Shown: positions 1-13,500 of the stretch, piece after piece
Layout of the letters: each line of letters starts with the position of its first letter
Position numbering within the stretch: the stretch's first letter is position 1
Source of the DNA: Prosopocoilus inquinatus
Lineage: Eukaryota > Arthropoda > Insecta > Coleoptera > Lucanidae
Length of the DNA: 64,000 nt
Direction of reading: 5' to 3'
Assembly: GCA_036172665.1 (NCBI GenBank)
Contig: CM069873.1
Coordinates: forward strand, 34,400,001 to 34,464,000
Position numbers and translations under genes: made by a program
The notes under the pieces: model-generated
Seen by the model: only the letters and a program-made list of their open reading frames with translations
Databases searched by the model: none
Told to the model about the DNA's origin: nothing

Positions 1-149
1 TAAGGATCGATTAGATACATCACAGGAAAAACGCTAATACGTGTTGTTTCGTTCAAAACTATTTCCAGCTTCTGCTGCGTCCGAGAACTTTGTATCTCAC
101 ATCAGAGTTACTGGAGTCCATTCAAACGTCAAATAACATGATAGATGAG
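1..149 (+). repeat. First complete satellite monomer (reference for monomer numbering)
   Basis: This copy defines the numbering used in the other entries. The common two-state positions across the array are: 9 (g, with c/t/a variants), 34 (c/g), 39 (a/g), 51 (g/a), 54 (t/c/g), 71 (t/c), 83 (g/a), 85 (a/g), 88 (c/t), 91 (t/c), 103 (c/t), 113 (g/a), 122-123 (cg/cc/tc), 129 (t/c) and a linked group at 140, 141, 145 and 147, with 149 (g/a). This copy has a39, c54, t71, g83, g85, t91, c103, g113, tc at 122-123 and the gatagatgag tail. It also has the less common a at 29. Combinations of these variants identify monomer types and reveal the higher-order repeats. Confidence 0.95.
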
Positions 150-2235
150 TAAGGATCGATTAGATACATCACAGGAACAACGCTAATGCGTGTTGTTTCG
201 TTTAAAACTATTTCCAGCTCCTGCTGCGTCCGAAAATTTCGTATCTCATATTAGAGTTACTGGAGTCCATCGAAACGTCAAATAACATGATAGATGAGTA
301 AGGATCGATTAAATACATCACAGGAACAACGCTAATGCGTGTTGTTTCGTTTAAAACTATTTCCAGCTTCTGCTGCGTCCGAAAATTTTGTATCTCACAT
401 CAGAGTTACTAGAGTCCATCGAAACGTCAAATAACATGATAGATAAATAAGGATCGATTAGATACATCACAGGAACAACGCTAATACGTGTTGTTTCGTT
501 TAAAACTATTTCCAGCTCCTGCTGCGTCCAAAAACTTCGTATCTCACATCAGAGTTACTAGAGTCCATCGAAACGTCAAATAACATGATAGATAAATAAG
601 GATCGATTAGATACATTACAGGAACAACGCTAATACGTGTTGCTTCGTTTAAAACTATTTCCAGCTTCTGCTGCGTCCGAAAACTTTTTATCTCACATCA
701 GAGTTATTGGAGTCCATCGAAACGTCAAATAACATAGTAGCTAAGTAAGGATCGATTAGATACATCACAGGAACAACGCTAATACGTGTTGTTTCGTTCA
801 AAACTATTTCCAGCTTCTGCTGCGTCCGAAAACTTTGTATCTCACATCAGAGTTACTGGAGTCCATCGAAACGCCAAATAACATGATAGATAAATAAGGA
901 TCTATTAGATACATCACAGGAACAACGCTAATACGTGTTGTTTCGTTTAAAACTATTTCCAGCCTCTGCTGCGTCCGAAAATTTCGTATCTCACATTAGA
1001 GTTACTGGAGTCCATCGAAACGTCAAATAACATAGTAGCTAAGTAAGGATCGATAAGATACATCACAGGAACAACGCTAATACGTGTTGCTTCTTTTAAA
1101 ACTATTTCCAGCTCCTGCTGCGCCCAAAAACTTCGTATGTCACATCAGAGTTACTAGAGTCCATCGAAACGTCAAATAATATGATAGATAAATAAGGATC
1201 GATTAGATACATCACAGGAACAACGCTAATACGTGTTGTTTCGTTTAAAACTATTTCCAGCTCCTGCTGCGTCCAAAAACTTCGTATCTCACATCAGAAT
1301 TACTAGAGTCCATCGAAACGTCAAATAACATGATAGATGAGTAAGGATCGATTAGATACATCACAGGAACAACGCTAATGCGTGTTGTTTCGTTTAAAAC
1401 TATTTCCAGCTTCTGCTGCGTCCGAAAATATCGTATCTCACATTAGAGTTACTGGAGTCCATCGAAACGTCAAATAACATGATAGATGAGTAAGGATCGA
1501 TTAGATACATCACAGGAACAACGCTAATGCGTGTTGTTTCGTTTAAAACTATTTCCAGCTTCTGCTGCGTCCGAGAACTTTGTATCTCACATCAGAGTTA
1601 CTGGAGTCCATCCAAACGTCAAATAACATGATAGATGAGTTAGGATCGATTAGATACATCACAGGAACAACGCTAATACGTTTTGTATCGTTTAAAACTA
1701 TTTCCAGTTTCTGCTGCGTCCGAAAATTTCGTATCTCACATTAGAGTTACTGGAGTCCATCGAAACGTCAAATAACATAGTAGCTAAGTAAGGATCGATT
1801 AGATACATCACAGGAACAATGCTAATACGTGTTGCTTCTTTTAAAACTATTTCCAGCTCCTGCTGCGCCCAAGAACTTCGTATGTCATATCAGAGTTACT
1901 AGAGTCCATCGAAACGTCAAATAACATGATAGATAAATAAGGATCGATTAGATACATCACAGGAACAACGCTAATACGTGTTGTTTCGTTTAAAACTATT
2001 TCCAGCTACTGCTGCGTCCAAAAACTTCGTATCTCACATCAGAGTTACTAGAGTCCATCGAAACGGCAAATAACATGATAGATGAGTAAGGATCGATTAG
2101 ATACATCACAGGAACAACGCTAATGCGTGTTGTTTCGTTTAAAACTATTTCCAGCTTCTGCTGCGTCCGAGAACTTTGTATCTCACATCAGAGTTACTGG
2201 AGTCCATCGAAACGCCAAATAACATGATAGATGAG
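150..2235 (+). repeat. HOR unit, 14 monomers, first copy of the five-monomer cassette
   Basis: The unit opens with five ordered monomer types (150-894). Type 1 has g39, c71 and ccgaaaatttcg with a cattagag tail. Type 2 has g39, ccgaaaattttg and ctagag. Type 3 has c71, ccaaaaacttcg and ctagag. Type 4 has gcttcg at 46-51, ttattgg and the tagtagctaag tail. Type 5 has ccgaaaactttg and cgccaaat. The same order returns 2,086 bp (14 x 149) later at 2,236. The nine monomers after the cassette are a mixture of the same building blocks. This is a satellite stretch with no gene. Confidence 0.8.
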
Positions 2236-4171
2236 TAAGGATCGATTAGATACATCACAGGAACAACGCTAATGCGTGTTGTTTCGTTTAAAACTATTTC
2301 CAGCTCCTGCTGCGTCCGAAAATTTCGTATCTCACATTAGAGTTACTGGAGTCCATCGAAACGTCAAATAACATGATAGATGAGTAAGGATCGATTAGAT
2401 ACATCACAGGAACAACGCTAATGCGTGTTGTTTCGTTTAAAACTATTTCCAGCTTCTGCTGCGTCCGAAAATTTTGTATCTCACATCAGAGTTACTAGAG
2501 TCCATCGAAACGTCAAATAACATGATAGATAAATAAAGATCGATTAGATACATCACAGGAACAACGCTAATACGTGTTGTTTCGTTTAAAACTATTTCCA
2601 GCTCCTGCTGCGTCCAAAAACTTCGTATCTCACATCAGAGTTACTAGAGTCCATCGAAACGTCAAATAACATGATAGATAAATAAGGATCTATTAGATAC
2701 ATCACAGGAACAACGCTAATACGTGTTGCTTCGTTTAAAACTATTTCCAGCTTCTGCTGCGTCCGAAAACTTTGTATCTCACATCAGAGTTATTGGAGTC
2801 CATCGAAACGTCAAATAACATAGTAGCTAAGTAAGGATCGATTAGATACATCACAGGAACAACGCTAATACGTGTTGTTTCGTTGAAAACTATTTCCAGC
2901 TTCTGCTGCGTCCGAAAACTTTGTATCTCACATCAGAGTTACTGGAGTCCATCGAAACGCCAAATAACATGATAGATGAATAAGGATCGATTAGGTACAT
3001 CACAGGAACAACGCTAAGGCGTGTTGTTCCGTTTAAAACTATCTCCAGCTTCTGCTGAGTCCGAAAACTTTGTATCTCACATCAGAGTTACTGGAGTCCA
3101 TCCAAACGTCAAATAACATGATAGATAAGTAAGGATCGATTAGATACATCCAGGAACTACGTTAATACGTGTTGTTTCCTTCAAAACTATTTCCAGCTTC
3201 TGCTGCGTCCGAGAACTTTGTATCTCACATCAGAGTTACTGGAGTCCATCCAAACGTCAAATAACATGATAGATGAGTAAGGATCGATTAGATACATCAC
3301 AGGAACAACGCTAATACGTGTTGTTTCGTTTAAAACTATTTCCAGCCTCTGCTGCGTCCGAAAATTTCGTATCTCACATTAGAGTTACTGGAGTCCATCG
3401 AAACGTCAAATAACATAGTAGCTAAGTAAGGATCGATTAGATACATCACAGGAACAACGCTAATGCGTGTTGTTTCGTTTAAAACTATTTCCAGCTTCTG
3501 CTGCGTCCGAAAATATCGTATCTCACATTAGAGTTACTGGAGTCCATCGAAACGTCAAATAACATGATAGATGAGTAAGGATCGATTAGATACATCACAG
3601 GAACAACGCTAATGCGTGTTGTTTCGTTTAAAACTATTTCCAGCTTCTGCTGCGTCCGAGAACTTTGTATCTCACATCAGAGTTACTGGAGTCCATTCAA
3701 ACGTCAAATAACATGATAGATGAGTAAGGATCGATTAGATACATCACAGGAACAACGCTAATACGTGTTGTTTCGTTCAAAACTATTTCCAGCTCCTGCT
3801 GCGTCCGAGAACTTCGTATCTCACATCAGAGTTACTAGAGTCCATCGAAACGTCAAATAACATAGTAGATAAGTAAGGATCGATTAGATACATCACAGGA
3901 ACAACGCTAATGCGTGTTGTTTCGTTTAAAATTATTTCCAGCTTCTGCTGCGTCCGAGAACTTTGTATCTCACATCAGAGTTACTGGAGTCCATCGAAAC
4001 GTCAAATAACATGATAGATGAGTAAGGATCGATTAGATACATCACAGGAACAACGCTAATACGTGTTGTTTCGTTCAAAACTATTTCCAGCTTCTGCTGC
4101 GTCCGAGAACTTTGTATCTCACATCAGAGTTACTGGAGTCCATTCAAACGTCAAATAACATGATAGATGAG
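2236..4171 (+). repeat. HOR unit, 13 monomers (1,936 bp), second copy of the cassette
   Basis: The five-monomer cassette fills 2,236-2,980. It is followed by a distinctive monomer with ttaggtacat (at 2,991) and ctaaggcgtgttgttccg, then one with ggaactacgttaatacg. The second of these has lost one base of the usual tacatcacagg motif after 3,150, so the unit is 13 x 149 - 1. The pair recurs after the cassette at 4,927 and 6,715, and elsewhere in the first 20 kb, which shows the block is a true higher-order unit. No coding potential was seen. Confidence 0.85.
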
Positions 4172-5959
4172 TAAGGATCGATTAGATACATCACAGGTAC
4201 AACGCTAATGCGTGTTGTTTCGTTTAAAACTATTTCCAGCTCCTGCTGCGTCCGAAAATTTCGTATCTCACATTAGAGTTACTGGAGTCCATCGAAACGT
4301 CAAATAACATGATAGATGAGTAAGGATCGATTAGATACATCACAGGAACAACGCTAATGCGTGTTGTTTCGTTTAAAACTATTTCCAGCTTCTGCTGCGT
4401 CCGAAAATTTTGTATCTCACATCAGAGTTACTAGAGTCCATCGAAACCTCAAATAACATGATAGATAAATAAGGATCGATTAGATACATCACAGGAACAA
4501 CGCTAATACGTGTTGTTTCGTTTAAAACTATTTCCAGCTCCTGCTGCGTCCAAAAACTTCGTATCTCACATCAGAGTTACTAGAGTCCATCGAAACGTCA
4601 AATAACATAATAGATAAATAAGGATCGATTAGATACATCACAGGAACAACGCTAATACGTGCTGCTTCGTTTAAAACTATTTCCAGCTTCTGCTGCGTCC
4701 GAAAACTTTGTATCTCACATCAGAGTTATTGGAGTCCATCGAAACGTCAAATAACATAGTAGCTAAGTAAGGATCGATTAGATACATCACAGGAACAACG
4801 CTAATACGTGTTGTTTCGTTGAAAACTATTTCCAGCTTCTGCTGCGTCCGAAAACTTTGTATCTCACATCAGAGTTACTGGAGTCCATCGAAACGCCAAA
4901 TAACATGATAGATGAATAAGGATCGATTAGGTACATCACAGGAACAACGCTAAGGCGTGTTGTTCCGTTTAAAACTATCTCCAGCTTCTGCTGTGTCCGA
5001 AAACTTTGTATCTCACATCAGAGTTACTGGAGTCCATCCAAACGTCAAATAACATGATAGATAAGTAAGGATCAATTAGATACATCACAGGAACTACGTT
5101 AATACGTGTTGTTTCCTTCAAAACTATTTCCAGCTTCTGCTGCGTCCGAGAACTTTGTATCTCACATCAGAGTTACTGGAGTCCATCCAAACGTCAAATA
5201 ACATGATAGATGAGTAAGGATCGATTAGATACATCACAGGAACAACGCTAATACGTGTTGTTTCGTTTAAAACTATTTCCAGCCTCTGCTGCGTCCGAAA
5301 ATTTCGTATCTCACATTAGAGTTACTGGAGTCCATCGAAACGTCAAATAACATGATAGATGAGTAAGGATCGATTAGATACATCACAGGAACAACGCTAA
5401 TGCGTGTTGTTTCGTTTAAAACTATTTCCAGCTTCTGCTGCGTCCGAGAACTTTGTATCTCACATCAGAGTTACTGGAGTCCATTCAAACGTCAAATAAC
5501 ATGATAGATGAGTAAGGATCGATTAGATACATCACAGGAACAACGCTAATACGTGTTGTTTCGTTCAAAACTATTTCCAGCTTCTGCTGCGTCCGAGAAC
5601 TTCGTATCTCACATCAGAGTTACTGGAGTCCATCGAAACGTCAAATAACATGATAGATGAGTAAGGATCGATTAGATACATCACAGGAACAACGCTAATA
5701 CGTGTTGTTTCGTTCAAAACTATTTCCAGCTTCTGCTGCGTCCGAGAATTTTGTATCTCACATCAGAGTTACTGGAGTCCATTCAAACGTCAAATAACAT
5801 GATAGATGAGTAAGGATCGATTAAATACATCACAGGAACAACGCTAATACGTGTTGTTTCGTTCAAAACTATTTCCAGCTTCTGCTGCGTCCGAGAACTT
5901 TGTATCTCACATCAGAGTTACTGGAGTCCATTCAAACGTCAAATAACATGATAGATGAG
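4172..5959 (+). repeat. HOR unit, 12 monomers (1,788 bp), third copy of the cassette
   Basis: The cassette fills 4,172-4,916. The ttaggtacat monomer follows at 4,917 and the acgttaatacg monomer after it. At about 5,341 a monomer with a ccgaaaatttcg/cattagag body carries a gatagatgag tail. The related copies at 3,340-3,430 and 13,770-13,860 carry the tagtagctaag tail instead. The following monomers differ accordingly, which marks an in-register rearrangement. No gene is present. Confidence 0.85.
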
Positions 5960-8045
5960 TAAGGATCGATTAGATACATCACAGGAACAACGCTAATGCG
6001 TGTTGTTTCGTTTAAAACTATTTCCAGCTCCTGCTGCGTCTGAAGATTTCGTATCTCACATTAGAGTTACTGGAGTCCATCGAAACGTCAAATAACATGA
6101 TAGATGAGTAAGGATCGATTAGATACATCACAGGAACAACGCTAATGCGTGTTGTTTCGTTTAAAACTATTTCCAGCTTCTGCTGCGTCCGAAAATTTTG
6201 TATCTCACATCAGAGTTACTAGAGTCCATCGAAACGTCAAATAACATGATAGATAAATAAGGATCGATTAGATACATCACAGGAACAACGCTAATACGTG
6301 TTGTTTCGTTTAAAACTATTTCCAGCTCCTGCTGCGTCCAAAAACTTTGTATCTCACATCAGAGTTACTAGAGTCCATCGAAACGTCAAATAACATGATA
6401 GATAAATAAGGATCGATTAGATACATCACAGGAACAACGCTAATACGTGTTGCTTCGTTTAAAACTATTTTTAGCTTCTGCTGCGTCCGAAAACTTTGTA
6501 TCTCACATCAGAGTTATTGGAGTCCATCGAAACGTCAAATAACATAGTAGCTAAGTAAGGATCGATTAGATACATCACAGGAACAACGCTAATACGTGTT
6601 GTTTCGTTGAAAACTATTTCCAGCTTCTGCTGCGTCCGAAAACTTTGTATCTCACATCAGAGTTACTGGAGTCCATCGAAACGCCAAATAACATGATAGA
6701 TGAATAGGGATCGATTAGGTACATCACAGGAACAACGCTAAGGCGTGTTGTTCCGTTTAAAACTATCTCCAGCTTCTGCTGTGTCCGAAAACTTTGTATC
6801 TCACATCAGAGTTACTGGAGTCCATCCAAACGTCAAATAACATGATAGATAAGTAAGGATCAATTAGACACATCACAGGAACTACGTTAATACGTGTTGT
6901 TTCCTTCAAAACTATTTCCAGCTTCTGCTGCGTCCGAGAACTTTGTATCTCACATCAGAGTTACTGGAGTCCATCCAAACGTCAAATAACATGATAGATG
7001 AGTAAGGATCGATTAGATACATCACAGGAACAACGCTAATGCGTGTTGTTTCGTTTAAAACTATTTCCAGCTTCTGCTGCGTCCGAAAATATCGTATCTC
7101 ACATTAGAGTTACTGGAGTCCATCGAAACGTCAAATAACATGATAGATGAGTAAGGATCGATTAGATACATCACAGGAACAACGCTAATGCGTGTTGTTT
7201 CGTTTAAAACTATTTCCAGCTTCTGCTGCGTCCGAGAACTTTGTATCTCACATCAGAGTTACTGGAGTCCATCGAAACGCCAAATAACATGATAGATGAG
7301 TAAGGATCGATTAGATACATCACAGGAACAACGCTAATACGTGTTGTTTCGTTCAAAACTATTTCCAGCTTCTGCTGCGTCCGAAAACTTTGTATCTCAC
7401 ATCAGAGTTACTGGAGTCCATCGAAACGCCAAATAACATGATAGATGAGTAAGGATCGATTAGATACATCACAGGAACAACGCTAATGCGTGTTGTTTCG
7501 TTTAAAACTATTTCCAGCTTCTGCTGCGTCCGAATACTTTGTATCTCACATCAGAGTTACTGGAGTCCATCCAAACGTCAAATAACATGATAGATGAGTG
7601 AGGATCGATTAGATACATCACAGGAACAACGCTAATACGTGTTGTTTCGTTCAAAACTATTTCCAGCTTCTGCTGCGTCCGAGAACATTGTATCTCACAT
7701 CAGAGTTACTGGAGTCCATCCAAACGTCAAATAACATGATAGATGAGTAAGGATCGATTAGATACATCACAGGAACAACGCTAATACGTGTTGTTTCGTT
7801 TAAAACTATTTCCAGCTCCTGCTGCGTCCAAAAACTTCGTATCTCACATCAGAGTTACTAGAGTCCATCGAAACGTCAAATAACATGATAGATGAGTAAG
7901 GATCCATTAGATACATCACAGGAACAACGCTAATGCGTGTTGTTTCATTTAAAACTATTTCCAGCTTCTGCTGCGTCCGAAAACTTTGTACCTCACATCA
8001 GAGTTACTAGAGTCCATCGAAACGTCAAATAACATGATAGATGAG
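5960..8045 (+). repeat. HOR unit, 14 monomers, fourth copy of the cassette
   Basis: The cassette fills 5,960-6,704. Here type 1 reads ctgaagatttcg and type 4 has tttttagc in place of tttccagc. The ttaggtacat monomer (at 6,715) and acgttaatacg monomer follow. A series ending with a ccgaatacttt monomer and a gagtgagg boundary near 7,595 completes the unit. The same order recurs at 14,897-16,833 (one monomer fewer, lacking ccgaatac) and at 18,468-20,404 (13 monomers, with ccgaatac). This is satellite only. Confidence 0.85.
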
Positions 8046-10576
8046 TAAGCATCCATTAGATACATCACAGGAACAACGCTAATACGTGTTGTTTCGTTCA
8101 AAACTATTTCCAGCTTCTGCTGCGTCCGAAAACTTTGTACCTCACATCAGAGTTATTGGAGTCCATCGAAACGTCAAATAACATAGTAGCTAAGTAAGGA
8201 TCGATTAGATACATCACAGGAACAACGCTAATACGTGTTGTTTCGTTCAAAACTATTTCCAGCTTCTGCTGCGTCCGAAAACTTTGTATCTCACATCAGA
8301 GTTACTGGAGTCCATCGAAACGCCAAATAACATGATAGATGAGTAAGGATCGATTAGATACATCACAGGAACAACGCTAATGCGTGTTGTTTCGTTTAAA
8401 ACTATCTCCAGCTTCTGCTGCGTCCGAAAACATTGTATCTCACATCAGAGTTACTGGAGTCCATCCAAACGTCAGATAACATGATAGATAAGTAAGGATC
8501 GATTAGATACATCACAGGAACAACGCTAATACGTGTTGTTTCGTTCAAAACTATTTCCAGCTTCTGCTGCGTCCGAGAACTTTGTATCTCACATCAGTTA
8601 CTGGAGTCCATCCAAACGTCAAATAACATGATAGATGAGTAAGGATCGATTAGATACATCACAGGAACAACGCTAATACGTGTTGTTTCGTTCAAAACTA
8701 TTTCCAGCTTCTGCTGCGTCCGAGAACTTTGTATCTCACATCAGAGTTACTGGTGTCCATCCAAACGTCAAATAACATGATAGATGAGTAAGGATCGATT
8801 AGATACATCACAGGAACAACGCTAATGCGTGTTGTTTCATTTAAAACTATTTCCCGATTCTGCTACGATCGAAAATTTCGTATCTCACATCAGAGTTACT
8901 AGAGTCCATCGAAACGTCAAATAACATAGTAGATAAGTAAGGATCGATTAGATACATCACAGGAACAACGCTAATACGTTTTGTTTCGTTCAAAACTATT
9001 TCCAGCTTCTGCTGCGTCCGAGAACTTTGTATCTCACATCAGAGCTACTGGAGTCCATCGAAACGTCAAATAACATGATAGATGAGTAAGGATCGATTAG
9101 ATACATCACAGGAACAACGCTAATGCGTGTTGTTTCGATTAAAACTATTTCCAGCTTCTGCTGCGTCCGAAAACTTTGTATCTCACATCAGAGTTACTGG
9201 AGTCCATCGAGACGCCAAATAACATGATAGATGAGTAAGGATCGATTAGATACATCACAGGAACAACGGTAATGCGTGTTGTTTCGTTTAAAACTATTTC
9301 CAGCTTCTGCTGCGTCCGAAAACTTTGTATCTCACATCAGAGTTACTGGAGTCCATCCAAACGACAAATAACATGATAGATGAGTAAGGATCGATTAGAT
9401 ACATCACAGGAACAACGCTAATACGTGTTGTTTCGTTCAAAACTATTTCCAGCTTCTGCTGCGTCCGAGAACATTTTATCTCACATCAGAGTTACTGGAG
9501 TCCATCCAAACCTCAAATAACATGATGGATGAGTAAGGATCGATTAGATACATCACAGGAACAACGCTAATACGTGTTGTTTCGTTTAAAACTATTTCCA
9601 GCTCCTGCTGCGTCCAAAAACTTCGTATCTCACATCAGAGTTACTAGAGTCCATCGAAACGTCAAATAACATGATAGATGAGTAAGGATCCATTAGATAC
9701 ATCACAGGAACAACGCTAATGCGTGTAGTTTCATTTAAAACTATTTCCAGCTTCTGCTGCGTCCGAAAACTTTGTACCTCACATCAGAGTTACTGGAGTC
9801 CATCCAAACGTCAAATAACATGATAGATGAGTAAGGATCGATTAGATATATCACAGGAACAACGCTAGTACGTGTTGTTTCATTTAAAACTATTTCCAGC
9901 TTCAGCTGCGTCCGAGAACTTCGTATCTCACATCAAAGTTTCTGGAGTCCATCGAAACGCCAAATAACATGACAGATGAGTAAGGATCGATTAGATACAT
10001 CACAGGAACAACGCTAATGCGTGTTGTTTCGTTTAAAACTATTTCCAGCTTCTGCTGCGTCCGAAAACTTTGTATCTCACATCAGAGTTACTGGAGTCCA
10101 TCGAGACGCCAAATAAAATGATAGATGAGTAAGGATCGATTAGATACATCACAGGAACAACGCTAATGCGTGTTGTTTCGTTTAAAAGTATTTCCAGCTT
10201 CTGCTGCGTCCGAGAACTTTGTATCTCACATCAGAGTTACTGGAGTCCATTCAAACGTCAAATAACATGATAGATGAGTAAGGATCGATTAGATACATCA
10301 CAGGAACAACGGTAATGCGTGTTGTTTCGTTGAAAACTATTTCCAGCTTCTGCTGCGTCCGTAAACTTTGTATCTCACATCAGAGTTACTGTAGTCCATC
10401 CAAACGTCAAATATAATGATAGATGAGTAAGGATCGATTAGATACATCACAGGAACAACGCTAATACGTGTTGTTTCGTTCAAAACTATTTCCAGCTTCT
10501 GCTGCGTCCGAAAACTTTGTACCTCACATCAGAGTTATTGGAGTCCATCGAAACGTCAAATAACATAGTAGCTAAG
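8046..10576 (+). repeat. 17-monomer HOR block, 2,531 bp, copy 1
   Basis: The block begins at the rare boundary taagcatcc and ends just before taagaatgg. Inside are several rare markers in order. These are a 2-bp deletion giving acatcagttactgg (8,591), the divergent tttcccgattctgctacg (about 8,851), c40-to-t41 variant acgttttg, gagctactgg, gtgtagtttcattt (about 9,724), and a cttcagctgcg monomer with caaagtttctgg and catgacagatgag (about 9,968). The same markers in the same order and spacing occur at 20,405-22,935 and 24,722-27,252. All three blocks are exactly 2,531 bp, equal to 17 x 149 - 2. No gene was seen. Confidence 0.9.
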
Positions 10577-13500
10577 TAAGAATGGATTAGATACATCACA
10601 GGAACAACGCTAATGCGTGTTGTTTCGTTTAAAACTATTTCCAGCTTCTGCTGCGTCCGAAAATTTTGTATCTCACATCAGAGTTACTAGAGTCCATCGA
10701 AACGTCAAATAACATGATAGATAAATAAGGATCGATTAGATACATCACAGGAACAACGCTAATACGTGTTGTTTCGTTTAAAACTATTTCCAGCTCCTGC
10801 TGCGTCCAAAAACTTTGTATCTCACATCAGAGTTACTAGAGTCCATCGAAACGTCAAATAACATGATAGATAAATAAGGATCGATTAGATACATCACAGG
10901 AACAACGCTAATACGTGTTGTTTCGTTGAAAACTATTTCCAGCTTCTGCTGCGTCCGAAAACTTTGTATCTCACATCAGAGTTACTGGAGTCCATCGAAA
11001 CGCCAAATAACATGATAGATGAATAAGGATCGATTAGGTACATCACAGGAACAACGCTAAGGCGTGTTGTTCCGTTTAAAACTATCTCCAGCTTCTGCTG
11101 TGTCCGAAAACTTTGTATCTCACATCAGAGTTACTGGAGTCCATCCAAACGTCAAATAACATGATAGATAAGTAAGGATCAATTAGATACATCACAGGAA
11201 CTACGTTAATACGTGTTGTTTCCTTCAAAACTATTTCCAGCTTCTGCTGCGTCCGAGAACTTTGTATCTCACATCAGAGTTACTGGAGTCCATCCAAACG
11301 TCAAATAACATGATAGATGAGTAAGGATCGATTAGATACATCACAGGAACAACGCTAATACGTGTTGTTTCGTTTAAAACTATTTCCAGCCTCTGCTGCG
11401 TCCGAAAATTTCGTATCTCACATTAGAGTTATTGGAGTCCATCGAAACGTCAAATAACATAGTAGCTAAGTAAGGATCGATTAGATACATCACAGGAACA
11501 ACGCTAATACGTGTTGTTTCGTTGAAAACTATTTCCAGCTTCTGCTGCGTCCGAAAACTTTGTATCTCACATCAGAGTTACTGGAGTCCATCGAAACGCC
11601 AAATAACATGATAGATGAATAAGGATCGATTAGGTACATCACAGGAACAACGCTAAGGCGTGTTGTTCCGTTTAAAACTATCTCCAGCTTCTGCTGAGTC
11701 CGAAAACTTTGTATCTCACATCAGAGTTACTGGAGTCCATCCAAACGTCAAATAACATGGTAGATAAGTAAGGATCGATTAGATACATCCAGGAACTACG
11801 TTAATACGTGTTGTTTCCTTCAAAACTATTTCCGGCTTCTGCTGCGTCCGAGAACTTTGTATCTCACATCAGAGTTACTGGAGTCCATCCAAACGTCAAA
11901 TAACATGATAGATGAGTAAGGATCGATTAGATACATCACAGGAACAACGCTAATACGTGTTGTTTCGTTTAAAACTATTTCCAGCCTCTGCTGCGTCCGA
12001 AAATTTCGTATCTCACATTAGAGTTACTGGAGTCCATCGAAACGTCAAATAACATAGTAGCTAAGTAAGGATCGATTAGATACATCACAGGAACAACGCT
12101 AATGCGTGTTGTTTCGTTTAAAACTATTTCCAGCTTCTGCTGCGTCCGAAAATATCGTATCTCACATTAGAGTTACTGGAGTCCATCGAAACGTCAAATA
12201 ACATGATAGATGAGTAAGGATCGATTAGATACATCACAGGAACAACGCTAATGCGTGTTGTTTCGTTTAAAACTATTTCCAGCTTCTGCTGCGTCCGAGA
12301 ACTTTGTATCTCACATCAGAGTTACTGGAGTCCATTCAAACGTCAAATAACATGATAGATGAGTAAGGATCGATTAGATACATCACAGGAACAACGCTAA
12401 TACGTGTTGTTTCGTTCAAAACTATTTCCAGCTCCTGCTGCGTCCGAGAACTTCGTATCTCACATCAGAGTTACTAGAGTCCATCGAAACGTCAAATAAC
12501 ATAGTAGATAAGTAAGGATCGATTAGATACATCACAGGAACAACGCTAATGCGTGTTGTTTCGTTTAAAATTATTTCCAGCTTCTGCTGCGTCCGAGAAC
12601 TTTGTATCTCACATCAGAGTTACTGGAGTCCATCGAAACGTCAAATAACATGATAGATGAGTAAGGATCGATTAGATACATCACAGGAACAACGCTAATA
12701 CGTGTTGTTTCGTTCAAAACTATTTCCAGCTTCTGCTGCGTCCGAGAACTTTGTATCTCACATCAGAGTTACTGGAGTCCATTCAAACGTCAAATAACAT
12801 GATAGATGAGTAAGGATCGATTAGATACATCACAGGTACAACGCTAATGCGTGTTGTTTCGTTTAAAACTATTTCCAGCTTCTGCTGCGTCCGAAAATTT
12901 TGTATCTCACATCAGAGTTACTAGAGTCCATCGAAACCTCAAATAACATGATAGATAAATAAGGATAGATTAGATACATCACAGGAACAACGCTAATACG
13001 TGTTGTTTCGTTTAAAACTATTTCCAGCTCCTGCTGCGTCCAAAAACTTCGTATCTCACATCAGAGTTACTAGAGTCCATCGAAACGTCAAATAACATAA
13101 TAGATAAATAAGGATCGATTAGATACATCACAGGAACAACGCTAATACGTGCTGCTTCGTTTAAAACTATTTCCAGCTTCTGCTGCGTCCGAAAACTTTG
13201 TATCTCACATCAGAGTTATTGGAGTCCATCGAAACGTCAAATAACATTGTAGCTAAGTAAGGATCGATTAGATACATCACAGGAACAACGCTAATACGTG
13301 TTGTTTCGTTGAAAACTATTTCCAGCTTCTGCTGCGTCCGAAAACTTTGTATCTCACATCAGAGTTACTGGAGTCCATCGAAACGCCAAATAACATGATA
13401 GATGAATAAGGATCGATTAGGTACATCACAGGAACAACGCTAAGGCGTGTTGTTCCGTTTAAAACTATCTCCAGCTTCTGCTGTGTCCGAAAACTTTGTA

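Noticed and set aside
8830..8880. Insertion or foreign segment at tttcccgattctgctacg
   Set aside because: The monomer keeps its length and aligns base for base. It is only a divergent monomer type, repeated at about 17,640, 21,210 and 25,530.
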